Source: Candidatus Hydrogenedentes bacterium CG07_land_8_20_14_0_80_42_17
Lineage (GTDB): Bacteria; UBA8481
Direction of reading: 5' to 3'
Assembly: GCA_002780065.1 (NCBI GenBank)
Contig: PEWQ01000070.1
Coordinates: 1-17,694, forward strand
DNA length: 17,694 nt
Shown here one piece after another: positions 1 through 7,948 of the stretch. The notes beneath the pieces are model-generated. The model was not told the origin of the DNA, searched no databases, and saw nothing but the letters and a program-made list of their open reading frames with translations. The translations under genes and the position numbers were made by a program. Position 1 is the stretch's first letter. Each line of letters begins with the position of its first letter.

Positions 1-3000
1 GATCTTTTAAAGAACAAACGAAGCGAGATTCTTATTCTTCTCGAGGTCGATACTGCGGATTACGGAAAATATACAGGCATCAATGGAACAACATGCAGAC
101 GCGTGAACAGACCTGATTCAATGGTTGCATGGAATCTTTCATGGGATACAGGAGGAAGATGCCTCTCATGGTCGCGCGATATTAAAGGTAATTTCAATTA
201 TATCTTGATGTGGTTTTATCATGCGGCGCCTGAGGCGGCATATCAATATACTGATTTCGATGTTGAAGCTATCTATGTCTCCGATACGTGGTTTACTCCG
301 AATAAACCTACTTCGCTCATTAATAACAGTGGAGGATTTAACGATCATTCAGCCGCGTTTTCACCTGGAGCTAAAGCTCGAGCCGCGTACGTTTCTTATG
401 ATTCGATAAACTCTTCGGTCAAACTCAACGTTCTCGATATCGACGGAGTGACTCAGGTAAATACGGATGGAGGAATACTTTTTGAAGACGGAAGAGTGAC
501 TGCAATTGTTGACGAGGGAGATTTATTGTCAGGCTCCGTAAAAATTCAAATTGCCAAACCCAGTGGAGCTCCTTCAAATCCAAATCCTGACTCGATTGCT
601 TTGACCGGCAACGCGCGTAATCTCTTCCCGAACGGACAGATTTTTGATGACTCGATTACGGTTATACTTTATTACGATGCTGCAGATCTTGCCTCTGCAG
701 GAATTACTAACGGTTCACCTGATGAATACCAGATGCGAGTTTATTGGTATAATTCTTCTTCAGGCGCATGGGAGGATTATCATGCAACAGTTGATCCGAC
801 CGACCAATTAGGCGCTTTAGGAAAACTCACATTTACAACAAATCACTTTTCGACTTATGGAATTGGTTATGCCCCTCAACATCCAAATCGTCCGACACTG
901 CTTTCTCCGACAGACGGAGAAACTATGACGAGTTTCTTCCCGACATTTTCGTGGATTCACAATGATCCTCAAAATCGTCCGCAGATTGCCTTTAAGTTGG
1001 AAATTAGTATCAACTCTAATTTTACATCAACTTTATTGAGCGAAGAACGAAATACATCTGAAAGCACAGTTGCCCTTGTATCACCGCTTCCAGCAGGCGA
1101 CAGCAGGCTTTACTGGAGAGTTCGAACGAGCGCTGTTGAAGGAGCATTTGGTGCTTGGAGTGAAGGAGATTCTTTCTTCTTTACGAAAATACATTATCCT
1201 TCTGCTCCGACTTTATTGCTTCCTGATGATTCTTTAGAAACTCGAACTAACGCTGTAGAGTTCTACTGGCTTCACAATGACATAGACGGGAATCCACAAA
1301 AAGGTTTTCAAATAGTTCTTTCAAATGATAGTTCGTTTACGACTGAGAAATACTCGTTAGCAACGGATACTTCTGGAAGTAGAGTTGCATTGGAGCCGCT
1401 GGAAGACGGAACATATTGGTGGAGAGTCCGCACTTCAGATTCGAATGGATTTGGAGACTGGTCGTTATCAAGAAGACTTACAATCAATACGAGACCGTTT
1501 GCTCCAAGCAGTCTTATTTTGCCTGCAAGAATAACGGCACCGTCAGCTTTAATTTCATGGACACATTCCGATCCTGATTCGCGTCCTCAAACTGCTTGCA
1601 GAATTCTGTTGGCTCTCGATTCGTTATTTGATAATAAATTTGCCGATATAATTTTAGACACTTCAACGAACAGCCTCAATATCTCTTCTGTATTTTTCGA
1701 CAACATCTCCGGCAACGAGACTATTTTTGTTCAAGTAATGACTGCGAGTGTAAGCAGAAACTTTGGAGAATCGGTCATAGGTTCGTTTGCGGCAAACTTC
1801 AATCCTCCATCAGCGCCGTCTTTGCTTGAGCCTTTAGACGGAACAGAAACGACTGAACGTAATATTATTCTGAAATGGTTGCATTCTGATCCGGACGGAG
1901 ATTCTCAGGAAGGATTTGCTTTGCAAGTAGCAAGGGATTTAGGGTTCAGCCAGATGATTTTGAATGAGGCTTACACTTCATTGAATTCTGTCGTTGATAT
2001 CAATGGTTTGTCAGGCGATACATATTTCTGGAGAATTGCAACTCGTGACGGTTACGGACAAGGCTTGTGGTCTGCGTCCAGATCATTCAGAGTTATTTCT
2101 ATTGCACAAACTCCGATCTTGACTGATCCTCAAGACAGTTCGATTATCAATTCGCATTATCCTTCTTTCAAGTGGACTCACAGAGATCCTAACGGTTACG
2201 GGCAGAGCGCGGCTCGAATTGAAATTTCTACTGATTCTTCATTCGGATCGATCTGGCGAACAAAAGATATTTTAGGAAATACTCAAAATTATACCTTGAC
2301 TCAAAATGACAGCCTTTATTTTGTAGGCGAGACCAAAGTATATTGGAGGGTAAAGACTGCTTCATTCGGCATGGATTTCGGACCGGTTTCTAATGCGTCG
2401 AGTTTTATGCTCCAAACATCGTTGCCTTCTACTCCAATTACTTTTTCGCCTGTAAACGAAATTGTCACCAGAGCGAATGAACTCGAATTTTTGTGGCAGC
2501 ATAATTCTCCGCAGGCTCTCTCTCAGTCAGCTTTTGAATTTCAGTTGGCAACTGATTCTACATTCTCTGATTCAGTTGTTTTTAGAGGACTGAACGAAGA
2601 TGGAATAGCTGTAGGGCTGACAGATTGGCGTCGAAAATACTGGAGAGTTCGCACTGCAAATGCGATAGGTTGGTCTGATTTTTCCGATTCCAGAACATTC
2701 AATCCTCCGGTTTGGAATGAAGTTGCTCTGAAGAGTGTCAAGGAAGTTCCGGCAGGAGAGACCGTTAACATTACACTGCAATTGCTTTCGGGAGGAAGTT
2801 CTCCGACTGAATGGACCGGAGGACAATCTATAAAAATCGGAAGCACAACCGTTCCTTTGAATGAAATAAAAGTGTCTGGTGATTATACTACGGCAGTTTA
2901 TTCGGTAAGAATGGATACAGCCGGAGCATATTCGATTAATGTCAGTGAAGAAAATATCTTCGACAGTGTGGCGTTGTTTGTTCTTTACAGACCTCTAAGA

Positions 3001-4077
3001 GAAACCTATGTCATTGCATGCGGAGCAAGCAGAGTAAGTCAAAAGTTTTTGTCAATCGATACATCTATGACGAGTATTTTAAAAACTGTATCGCCTGATT
3101 CGACATATAGACTTAAATTAACAACATTGCAGGATACAGTATTGGTTGCGCCTACTGCTCCGACGCTTATTGATTCAGCCGGATTTGTTTATTGGGAAAG
3201 TATTCCGATTAATATTTCGGGCGGCCGCAAAGTTAATATTGAGGTTTATCAGGGCGGCCAATTAGTGACTTCAGCTCTTGCTTATGTTCTGATGAAGCCT
3301 TCGGATACAACTCAATTCGTCGAGTATGAAACCAGTTCCACACGCGTATCGCTGACGGTTCCGGACAATGCAGTTTCTGTTCCTGTTTGGATTCAATTCA
3401 ATAGAAGCAAGTCGGATTCAGATTTGGAAAGTCCGAATAGTTATGCAAGGCAATCAGGACGAAAATATGTTGAAGGCTCTGTTATTGAGATTATTGCCGA
3501 AGATATTAATGGAAATCCCGTCACTAATTTTTCAAAAGATTTGACTCTGCATATTCCGGCTTCAAGCGGCTTTGCTATGAAGATAGCTTATCTTGACGGA
3601 GACAAATGGGTTGAACTGAATGAAACGGAATTTGATTCTGAGGCGCAGGAAGCGAGAGCGAAGACGAATCATCTTTCAGTTTGGGGACTGACCGTAGGGT
3701 TCCCTGGAACAGGTTCTGTGGCTTATGCAAGGCTCTATCCGAATCCATGGCGGAGCGACGGACCGACAGGAAATCTATTATCTTCTGATCCAAGATACGG
3801 AATGAAGATCGATCAGCTTCCGACAGGGCAGGTGCGATTCAGAGTCTTTACAATCTCAGGAGAACTAGTTCTTGATGGAACTCTTGATCCTTCGTCGCTG
3901 GGCGCTACTTCAGCGAATGGTCATCTGCAAGTGGTGGATGTTGGCGGAGCGACAGGACAGGTGACGAGGTGGGATTTAAAGAATCAACACGGCCGCGATG
4001 CTGCATCAGGACTTTACATGATTGTAATGGAAGGCCCCGGAGGAAAAGCAGTTAAGCAATATGCAATTATAAGATAG
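1..4077 (+). CDS. Giant exported surface protein with six FN3-like repeats and C-terminal FlgD-Ig/T9SS-like domain (5' truncated)
   Basis: The frame is open from base 1, so the gene begins left of the window; the first in-frame start-type codon (GTG at 103) lies inside the reading frame and is not taken as the start. Six repeats of about 100 residues span about 871-2712. Each has a W-x-H-[NSR]-[DS] core leading to a conserved Gln (for example WIHNDPQNRPQ, WLHSDPDGDSQ), and most close with YWRVRT-like strands, as in fibronectin-III modules. An earlier domain (about 540-870) and a later one (about 3330-3705) both end in a Trp...T-N-H-[FL]-S pattern and look related. The C-terminus (about 3706-4077) holds LYPNPW and ends GLYMIVMEGPGG...KQYAIIR, like FlgD-Ig or type IX-style sorting domains. 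No membrane segment is visible, so I infer a secreted adhesin or scaffold protein. The function is unknown. Confidence is high for the class and low for the role. Confidence 0.85.
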   Translation, partial: DLLKNKRSEILILLEVDTADYGKYTGINGTTCRRVNRPDSMVAWNLSWDTGGRCLSWSRDIKGNFNYILMWFYHAAPEAAYQYTDFDVEAIYVSDTWFTPNKPTSLINNSGGFNDHSAAFSPGAKARAAYVSYDSINSSVKLNVLDIDGVTQVNTDGGILFEDGRVTAIVDEGDLLSGSVKIQIAKPSGAPSNPNPDSIALTGNARNLFPNGQIFDDSITVILYYDAADLASAGITNGSPDEYQMRVYWYNSSSGAWEDYHATVDPTDQLGALGKLTFTTNHFSTYGIGYAPQHPNRPTLLSPTDGETMTSFFPTFSWIHNDPQNRPQIAFKLEISINSNFTSTLLSEERNTSESTVALVSPLPAGDSRLYWRVRTSAVEGAFGAWSEGDSFFFTKIHYPSAPTLLLPDDSLETRTNAVEFYWLHNDIDGNPQKGFQIVLSNDSSFTTEKYSLATDTSGSRVALEPLEDGTYWWRVRTSDSNGFGDWSLSRRLTINTRPFAPSSLILPARITAPSALISWTHSDPDSRPQTACRILLALDSLFDNKFADIILDTSTNSLNISSVFFDNISGNETIFVQVMTASVSRNFGESVIGSFAANFNPPSAPSLLEPLDGTETTERNIILKWLHSDPDGDSQEGFALQVARDLGFSQMILNEAYTSLNSVVDINGLSGDTYFWRIATRDGYGQGLWSASRSFRVISIAQTPILTDPQDSSIINSHYPSFKWTHRDPNGYGQSAARIEISTDSSFGSIWRTKDILGNTQNYTLTQNDSLYFVGETKVYWRVKTASFGMDFGPVSNASSFMLQTSLPSTPITFSPVNEIVTRANELEFLWQHNSPQALSQSAFEFQLATDSTFSDSVVFRGLNEDGIAVGLTDWRRKYWRVRTANAIGWSDFSDSRTFNPPVWNEVALKSVKEVPAGETVNITLQLLSGGSSPTEWTGGQSIKIGSTTVPLNEIKVSGDYTTAVYSVRMDTAGAYSINVSEENIFDSVALFVLYRPLRETYVIACGASRVSQKFLSIDTSMTSILKTVSPDSTYRLKLTTLQDTVLVAPTAPTLIDSAGFVYWESIPINISGGRKVNIEVYQGGQLVTSALAYVLMKPSDTTQFVEYETSSTRVSLTVPDNAVSVPVWIQFNRSKSDSDLESPNSYARQSGRKYVEGSVIEIIAEDINGNPVTNFSKDLTLHIPASSGFAMKIAYLDGDKWVELNETEFDSEAQEARAKTNHLSVWGLTVGFPGTGSVAYARLYPNPWRSDGPTGNLLSSDPRYGMKIDQLPTGQVRFRVFTISGELVLDGTLDPSSLGATSANGHLQVVDVGGATGQVTRWDLKNQHGRDAASGLYMIVMEGPGGKAVKQYAIIR

Positions 4078-4086
4078 GAGATTTTT

Positions 4087-4100
4087 GCGCCACGTGGCGC
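4087..4100. repeat. Perfect 14-bp GC-rich palindrome after the surface-protein gene
   Basis: GCGCCACGTGGCGC is its own reverse complement and lies 9 bp after the stop codon of the surface protein. It can form a 5-bp GC stem with an ACGT loop. The T run lies before the stem and there is none after it, so it is not a classical intrinsic terminator for the + strand. It could be an mRNA 3'-end hairpin or a protein-binding site. Confidence 0.5.
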
Positions 4101-4125
4101 TTAGTAGCGAAATGTCTATGATGTA

Positions 4126-4144
4126 AAGTTAGAAATTCTAACTT
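4126..4144. promoter_or_regulatory. Probable operator of the toxin-antitoxin operon
   Basis: AAGTTAGAA-A-TTCTAACTT is a perfect inverted repeat with 9-bp arms and a single central base. Its right end overlaps the first two bases of the proposed -35 box (4143-4148). AbrB-family antitoxins usually bind DNA as dimers and repress their own operon, so this is the expected place and shape for their binding site. The sequence symmetry is seen directly; the binding is inferred. Confidence 0.6.
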
Positions 4145-4171
4145 GATATACTTTCATTTAAATTGTATATA
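4143..4171 (+). promoter_or_regulatory. Sigma70-type promoter of the toxin-antitoxin operon
   Basis: TTGATA at 4143-4148 and TATATA at 4166-4171 are separated by 17 bp. TATATT at 4168-4173 is an alternative -10. Transcription would begin near 4178, leaving a leader of only about 12 nt that consists mostly of the Shine-Dalgarno sequence GAGGTG ahead of the ATG at 4191. Confidence 0.5.
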
Positions 4172-4190
4172 TTGTTTAGAGGTGAGATTA

Positions 4191-4460
4191 ATGAGGGAGA
4201 TGACTATTACAAAATTAAAGGCAAAGAATCAGCTAACGATACCAAATAGTATCGTAAAGCGACTGCAATTAAAACCAAATGAACTCTTTGCCGTGGACAT
4301 AGCGGAAAATTTTATCAAACTTATTCCTGTAAAAGTAGAACCCAAATATACTGCTAAAGAACTTATGGCTATTGATAAAATCGTGATGCAGGAAAAGACG
4401 AAAGGCAAAGTTACAAGAGCCGGCAAGGACTTTTTGAACTATATTAAAAAGATTTCCTGA
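4191..4460 (+). CDS. AbrB/MazE-family (SpoVT-AbrB domain) antitoxin
   Basis: An 89-residue protein. The N-terminal half carries the swapped-hairpin AbrB signature: KLKAKNQLTIPNSIVKRL, then LKPNELFAVDIAENFIKLIPV, typical of DNA-binding antitoxins and AbrB-like regulators. The C-terminal half is charged (KELMAIDKIVMQ...GKDFLNYIKKIS) and would be the toxin-wrapping tail. The ATG at 4191 is chosen because GAGGTG sits six bases upstream; an in-frame TTG at 4143 lies inside the promoter and operator and has no ribosome site. The toxin gene follows after three bases, so the two are co-transcribed and probably translationally coupled. Autoregulation through the 4126-4144 palindrome is likely. The pair looks richer in A+T than the flanking genes, which fits a mobile module. 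The family is confident; the partner role is inferred from the neighbour. Confidence 0.85.
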   Translation: MREMTITKLKAKNQLTIPNSIVKRLQLKPNELFAVDIAENFIKLIPVKVEPKYTAKELMAIDKIVMQEKTKGKVTRAGKDFLNYIKKIS

Positions 4461-4463
4461 GTA

Positions 4464-4745
4464 ATGAAAAAAATAGTGGTTTTGCCTTCATTTGAACGCT
4501 CTTTTAATAAACTTTCTGCTCAAGAAAAAAAACTAACAACAGAAAGCCTTAAGCGTTTCAACTTTATGCTTGTTTCTAAAAAAATTTTTGTTGGATTGGG
4601 TTTCAAAAAGATTAATCATGATAAATACGAATTAAGAGTTAATATCAGATTACGTGTAATAATAAAGTCGGAAAAAGATGCATATTATCTGGTATTAGTC
4701 GGCAGGCATGATGAGGTAAGAAAATATTTGAGGAATTATAGATAA
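4464..4745 (+). CDS. RelE/ParE-superfamily toxin
   Basis: A 93-residue basic protein with the RelE/ParE layout: an N-terminal strand and helical hairpin (VVLPSFERSFNKLSAQEKK), then beta strands YELRVNIRLRVIIKSEKDAYYLVLVGRHDEV and the C-terminal RKYLRNYR. The strand-rich part resembles ribosome-dependent mRNA interferases that read HDEVYRFL near the end, where a His/Arg pair supports catalysis. The actual activity (mRNA cleavage or gyrase poisoning) cannot be told from sequence. It begins three bases after the antitoxin stop and has no clear ribosome-binding site, so it depends on coupling to the antitoxin, which keeps toxin output low. Antitoxin-first gene order supports a type II module. Confidence is good for the superfamily and moderate for subfamily and activity. 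Confidence 0.8.
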   Translation: MKKIVVLPSFERSFNKLSAQEKKLTTESLKRFNFMLVSKKIFVGLGFKKINHDKYELRVNIRLRVIIKSEKDAYYLVLVGRHDEVRKYLRNYR

Positions 4746-4763
4746 GTAAAAAAATGAAACAAA

Positions 4764-5780
4764 ATGAATAATAAATTGTTAACAGTTGTTTATCCATGGA
4801 AAGCAACTTTTTGTCTTACATACAGATGTAATTTGAGATGCGGATTCTGCAGAATTTGGGAGAAAGATTCTTCTGATGAGTTGTCATTTGATGAATGGAT
4901 TCAAGTATTCAAAAAGTCTCCGCAATTTTTGTGGATTGATTTTACCGGAGGAGAAATTCTCACAAGACCTGATTGGCTCGATATCATATCCGCCGCCTAT
5001 AATATTTTAAAACCATTTGCGATTCATCTTCCGACTAACGGCTGGTTGGGAGATAAACTTTCTTTGCTCGCTGAAACAAAATTCAAAAATAAGCTGACAA
5101 TTACAGTTTCGATTGACGGTCCGACTGAGCTTCACGACAAAATGCGCGGCAGAGCCGGTTCGTGGTCTCGTGCTGCGGAAACTTTAAAAATGTTAAGACG
5201 GCTTGGCATTAAATCTGTTGCAGGAATGACTTTGACAAAAGAAAACGAAGATTTTATTTTAGAGACTGTAAGTGAAATTAAAAGATGTGTTCCTGATTTT
5301 AAGGAATCGGAATTGCATATTAATCTCGCTCAGATTTCAGAGCATTATTACGGCAACTCAAGGCGTGATTTCGAACAGGCAGAAAAAATTCCTTCTTGCA
5401 AAGTTAGATTTTGGCCCCCTAAAGAATTTGTAAGATCTATTTTAGAGCGGCGATATCTCGCTCTCTTGCCTGAATTTCTGAAGACTCGAAGATGTCCAAT
5501 GCCCTGCAAAGCGCTCACCTCGTCGCTTTTTGTTTCGCCGCAAGGTAAAGTTTATCCATGCATAACCGACTCCAGAACGATCGGAAATCTTCGAGAAAAT
5601 GGTTTCAATTTAATTGAGATACTATCCTCTCTGCAAAAAGAAAAATTGCGTCAGTCAATAATTGACGGCGATTGCCCTCACTGCTGGACACCGTGCGAAG
5701 CCTATCCAACCGTAATCGAGTCGAATAGTTTTTTGCGATTGACGAAAGATATATTACGAGCGGCAAGGATTATGCTCTAA
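4764..5780 (+). CDS. Radical SAM protein with SPASM-like C-terminal cysteine cluster
   Basis: A 338-residue enzyme. The cluster motif CNLRCGFC places Cys22, Cys26 and Cys29 as ligands of the SAM-cleaving 4Fe-4S cluster. FTGGE at 60-64 is the SAM-binding GGE motif, and TVSIDGPTELHDKMRG is the usual barrel strand of this class. The C-terminus has further cysteines at 244, 248, 266, 304, 307 and 311 (CPMPC, YPC, CPHCWTPCEAYP), as expected for a twitch/SPASM domain binding auxiliary Fe-S clusters. Such proteins act in peptide maturation, cofactor or polysaccharide-linked pathways. No precursor peptide was found beside it, so the substrate is unknown. It starts 18 bp after the toxin stop with no clear ribosome site and no room for a separate promoter, suggesting co-transcription with the toxin-antitoxin pair. 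Its last 11 bases overlap the deacylase gene on the other strand. Confidence 0.88.
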   Translation: MNNKLLTVVYPWKATFCLTYRCNLRCGFCRIWEKDSSDELSFDEWIQVFKKSPQFLWIDFTGGEILTRPDWLDIISAAYNILKPFAIHLPTNGWLGDKLSLLAETKFKNKLTITVSIDGPTELHDKMRGRAGSWSRAAETLKMLRRLGIKSVAGMTLTKENEDFILETVSEIKRCVPDFKESELHINLAQISEHYYGNSRRDFEQAEKIPSCKVRFWPPKEFVRSILERRYLALLPEFLKTRRCPMPCKALTSSLFVSPQGKVYPCITDSRTIGNLRENGFNLIEILSSLQKEKLRQSIIDGDCPHCWTPCEAYPTVIESNSFLRLTKDILRAARIML

Positions 5781-7272
5781 GCACTTTTCCGTTTCTGACT
5801 TCATTTATTATTCCGTTTTGCACAGCAACTTTTCCGTTGACCCAAACCTCTTTTATTCCAATTGGAAATTTTTTTGGATACTGGAATGTGGCTTTGTCTT
5901 TTATTTTGGAAGGATCGAAGATTACGAGATCGGCTGACATTCCGATTTTTATCAATCCGCGGTCAGTTAGCCCTAGCCTTTCTGCCGGCAGAGAAGTGAC
6001 TCTTCTAATTCCTTCCTCTAATGACAAAAGTTTTCCTTCTCCCGTGTATTTGCTGATAAATCTCGGAAAGGTTCCGAATGCTCTAGGATGAGAAAAGTCT
6101 TCAGAAAGCGGCCCCACGATATTTCTATTCGATGAATCGGAACCTATTGCTGTTATATGTTGGGAAATAAATTTGTCGATATTTTTGTAACTCAATTCTT
6201 CGAAAGCCGCAGATGTGTGCGGGTCGGCTTCTAGTATCCGAGCGATTTCTTCTGCTGGATTTTTCAAATTAAATAGTCTTTTACCTCTAAAATTTTCTAC
6301 TTTTGAAGATAGAATTCTTATTCTGTGATTCCAATAAGGATCTTTAGACAATAATTCTTGGATGTGATTTTTAATTTCATCGATGGATTTAATATTTTGA
6401 ACTCCCATTCCGGAAATGAGTTCTGTAGCCGCGGAATCGTAAGGATATAAATCCGTACTGATGTCTATTCCTGATTCGATTCCATTTTTAATTAGTTCTA
6501 AAATTTTATTTGCTTTATTCCAGTTTTGATATCCCCATGCTTTGATATGCGAATACTGAAACTTGACTTTTACTATTCGAGCTATATCTATTGCTTCGTA
6601 TAACGACTCCACTACAAAATCCGATTCGTTTCGAATGTGCGCCGCATAAAGTCTCTTCATATCTGATACTGGTGTAAGAGAGTCGAGCAACTCCAATTTA
6701 TCCGCAGAGCTTCCCGGCACGTAAAAAGTTCCGGTCGACAATCCGAATGCTCCTTCTTCAAGAGCTTTTTTGACCGCATGTAAAATCGATAATCTATCTT
6801 TCGGCGTAGCGGCTCTTGTTTCAGGAATGCCGGCGTAAGTCCGGAGAGTTCCATGCCCTACAAGAGCACACACATTTACAGCAGGTTGAGCTTCTTCAAG
6901 CCGCTGTAAATAATCTCCAAAACTTTCCCAGTTCGGTTTGAGCTTGAATCGCTCCAGCCCTCTACCTCGTCTTTCTCTCATATTGGAATTAATTGGCGCC
7001 GCTGAATATCCGCAGTTCCCAATTACATCCGTGGTCACTCCCTGTTGAATTTTAGATGCTGCGCTCGGATCGATTAGAAGGAAATGATCTCCATGAGAAT
7101 GGATATCTATGAATCCCGGCGCTATGTAATCCGAACATTCATGCCTTTCGCTTGATATTTCGGAGATATCAGTTATTTTGCCGTTTTCTATCGATAGCTT
7201 TCCAAAAAATATTTTTCGTCCGCTTCCATCGATAATATTTCCCTGCAAATTATTTAACCGTTCATTGTTCAT
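5770..7272 (-). CDS. N-acyl-D-amino-acid deacylase (D-aminoacylase family amidohydrolase)
   Basis: A 500-residue cytoplasmic metal-dependent hydrolase that removes acyl groups from N-acyl-D-amino acids, which may serve in recycling peptidoglycan-derived or scavenged D-amino acids. Family landmarks in order: PGFIDIHSHGDH with the metal-binding His58 and His60; QGVTTDVIGNCGYSAAP with the metal-bridging Cys87; GHGTLR; GAFGLSTGTFYVPG; AAHIRNESD and SHIKAWG with further His ligands; AIGSDSS with the catalytic Asp; and RAFGTFPRF with the SLPAERLGLTDRG closing segment. Length matches the family. I use the ATG at 7272; two GTG codons at 7281 and 7278 would add three residues, but those bases belong to an intergenic repeat. 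No clear ribosome-binding site is visible. The 3' end overlaps the radical SAM gene. Confidence 0.92.
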   Translation of the reverse strand: MNNERLNNLQGNIIDGSGRKIFFGKLSIENGKITDISEISSERHECSDYIAPGFIDIHSHGDHFLLIDPSAASKIQQGVTTDVIGNCGYSAAPINSNMRERRGRGLERFKLKPNWESFGDYLQRLEEAQPAVNVCALVGHGTLRTYAGIPETRAATPKDRLSILHAVKKALEEGAFGLSTGTFYVPGSSADKLELLDSLTPVSDMKRLYAAHIRNESDFVVESLYEAIDIARIVKVKFQYSHIKAWGYQNWNKANKILELIKNGIESGIDISTDLYPYDSAATELISGMGVQNIKSIDEIKNHIQELLSKDPYWNHRIRILSSKVENFRGKRLFNLKNPAEEIARILEADPHTSAAFEELSYKNIDKFISQHITAIGSDSSNRNIVGPLSEDFSHPRAFGTFPRFISKYTGEGKLLSLEEGIRRVTSLPAERLGLTDRGLIKIGMSADLVIFDPSKIKDKATFQYPKKFPIGIKEVWVNGKVAVQNGIINEVRNGKVLRA

Positions 7273-7277
7273 ATGCA

Positions 7278-7345
7278 CCACGAATGCTTACTAATGAAAA
7301 AATTATTAAACCACGAATGGACATGAATTTACACAAATAAAAAAA
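7278..7345. repeat. CCACGAATG-family intergenic repeat, two copies
   Basis: CCACGAATG occurs at 7278-7286 and 7311-7319, 33 bp apart. The second continues as GACATGAATTTACACAAATA. The first copy abuts the ATG of the deacylase gene, so the repeat supplies its immediate upstream sequence. An inverted relative lies at 7852-7884. Confidence 0.6.
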
Positions 7346-7403
7346 GAAATATTATTTTCGGAGTCATGCAAATCGATGTTGAATGAAACCGCAGAGAGAG
7401 GCG

Positions 7404-7448
7404 CTGAGACACGGAGAAAAAAATAGATAAAAAATCTCAGTGTCTTGG
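7404..7448. repeat. Imperfect hairpin built from GAGACACGGAG / CTCAGTGTCTT arms
   Basis: Bases 7404-7417 pair with 7435-7448 over 14 positions with one mismatch and two G-T pairs, around an A-rich loop. A second, weaker version is formed around 7555-7612, where one G-C pair of the first copy is replaced by A-T on both sides. Confidence 0.5.
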
Positions 7449-7772
7449 TATGTTATTATATTTGAAATTGCAAATTGGAAAGTGCAAATTGAAAATTTCA
7501 TTTTTCCAATTTTCATTTTTCAATTATTTCACACGTTCTTTGAAAAATAGGCTGGAGACAAGGAAAAAAAGATAAAATAAAAAATTATTTTAAAAATTTC
7601 AGTGTCTTGGTATCTGGTATGTTATTATATTTAAAATTGCAAATTGGAAAGTGCAAATTGAAAATTTCATTTTTCCAATTTTTATTTTTCAATTATTTCA
7701 CACGTTCTTTGGAAGATAGGCTGGAGACAAGGAAAAAAATAAAAAATTATTTAAAAAATCTCCGTGGCTCGG
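7437..7772. repeat. Tandem duplication, two copies of about 165 bp
   Basis: Copy 1 (about 7437-7598) and copy 2 (about 7599-7772) are nearly identical over most of their length. The offset is 162 bp at the left end and 169 bp after a small insertion (TCTGGTA) in copy 2. Each contains a strong AT-rich hairpin with AATTGGAAA and TTTCCAATT arms (7473-7511 and 7642-7680) and the shared block ACACGTTCTTTG followed by GGCTGGAGACAAGG. Confidence 0.85.
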
Positions 7773-7853
7773 TGACTCCGTGATAAAATTCTCTGTATTT
7801 CCGTAGTTTAAAAATGTGACTTACACGGTTCCGGTTAATTATTTATTAAAAAT

Positions 7854-7948
7854 ATTAGTGTGTATTAGTGTTCATTAGTGGTTCGTATTTTTTCGTCTTC
7901 ATTAGCGGTTCGTATTTTTTCGTCTTCTTTAGCGGTTCGTCTTTTGTA
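7854..7948. repeat. Short tandem repeats: 10-bp ATTAGTG series grading into a 27-bp repeat
   Basis: ATTAGTG recurs at 7854, 7864 and 7874 (10-bp period). From 7874 a 27-bp unit, ATTAG[T/C]GGTTCGTA followed by T-rich sequence and CGTCTTC, repeats at 7901 and, with changes, at 7928. The block ends 12 bp before the stop codon of rho. Confidence 0.8.

Noticed and set aside
2541-2846. Minus-strand open frame inside the surface-protein gene
   Set aside because: Out-of-frame shadow with no recognised motif and no ribosome site.
4087-4100. GC palindrome as an intrinsic terminator
   Set aside because: The T run precedes the stem; neither strand has a T tract after it.
4143-4190. Upstream TTG start for the antitoxin adding 16 residues
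   Set aside because: The region is the promoter and operator, and the ATG at 4191 has GAGGTG at ideal spacing.
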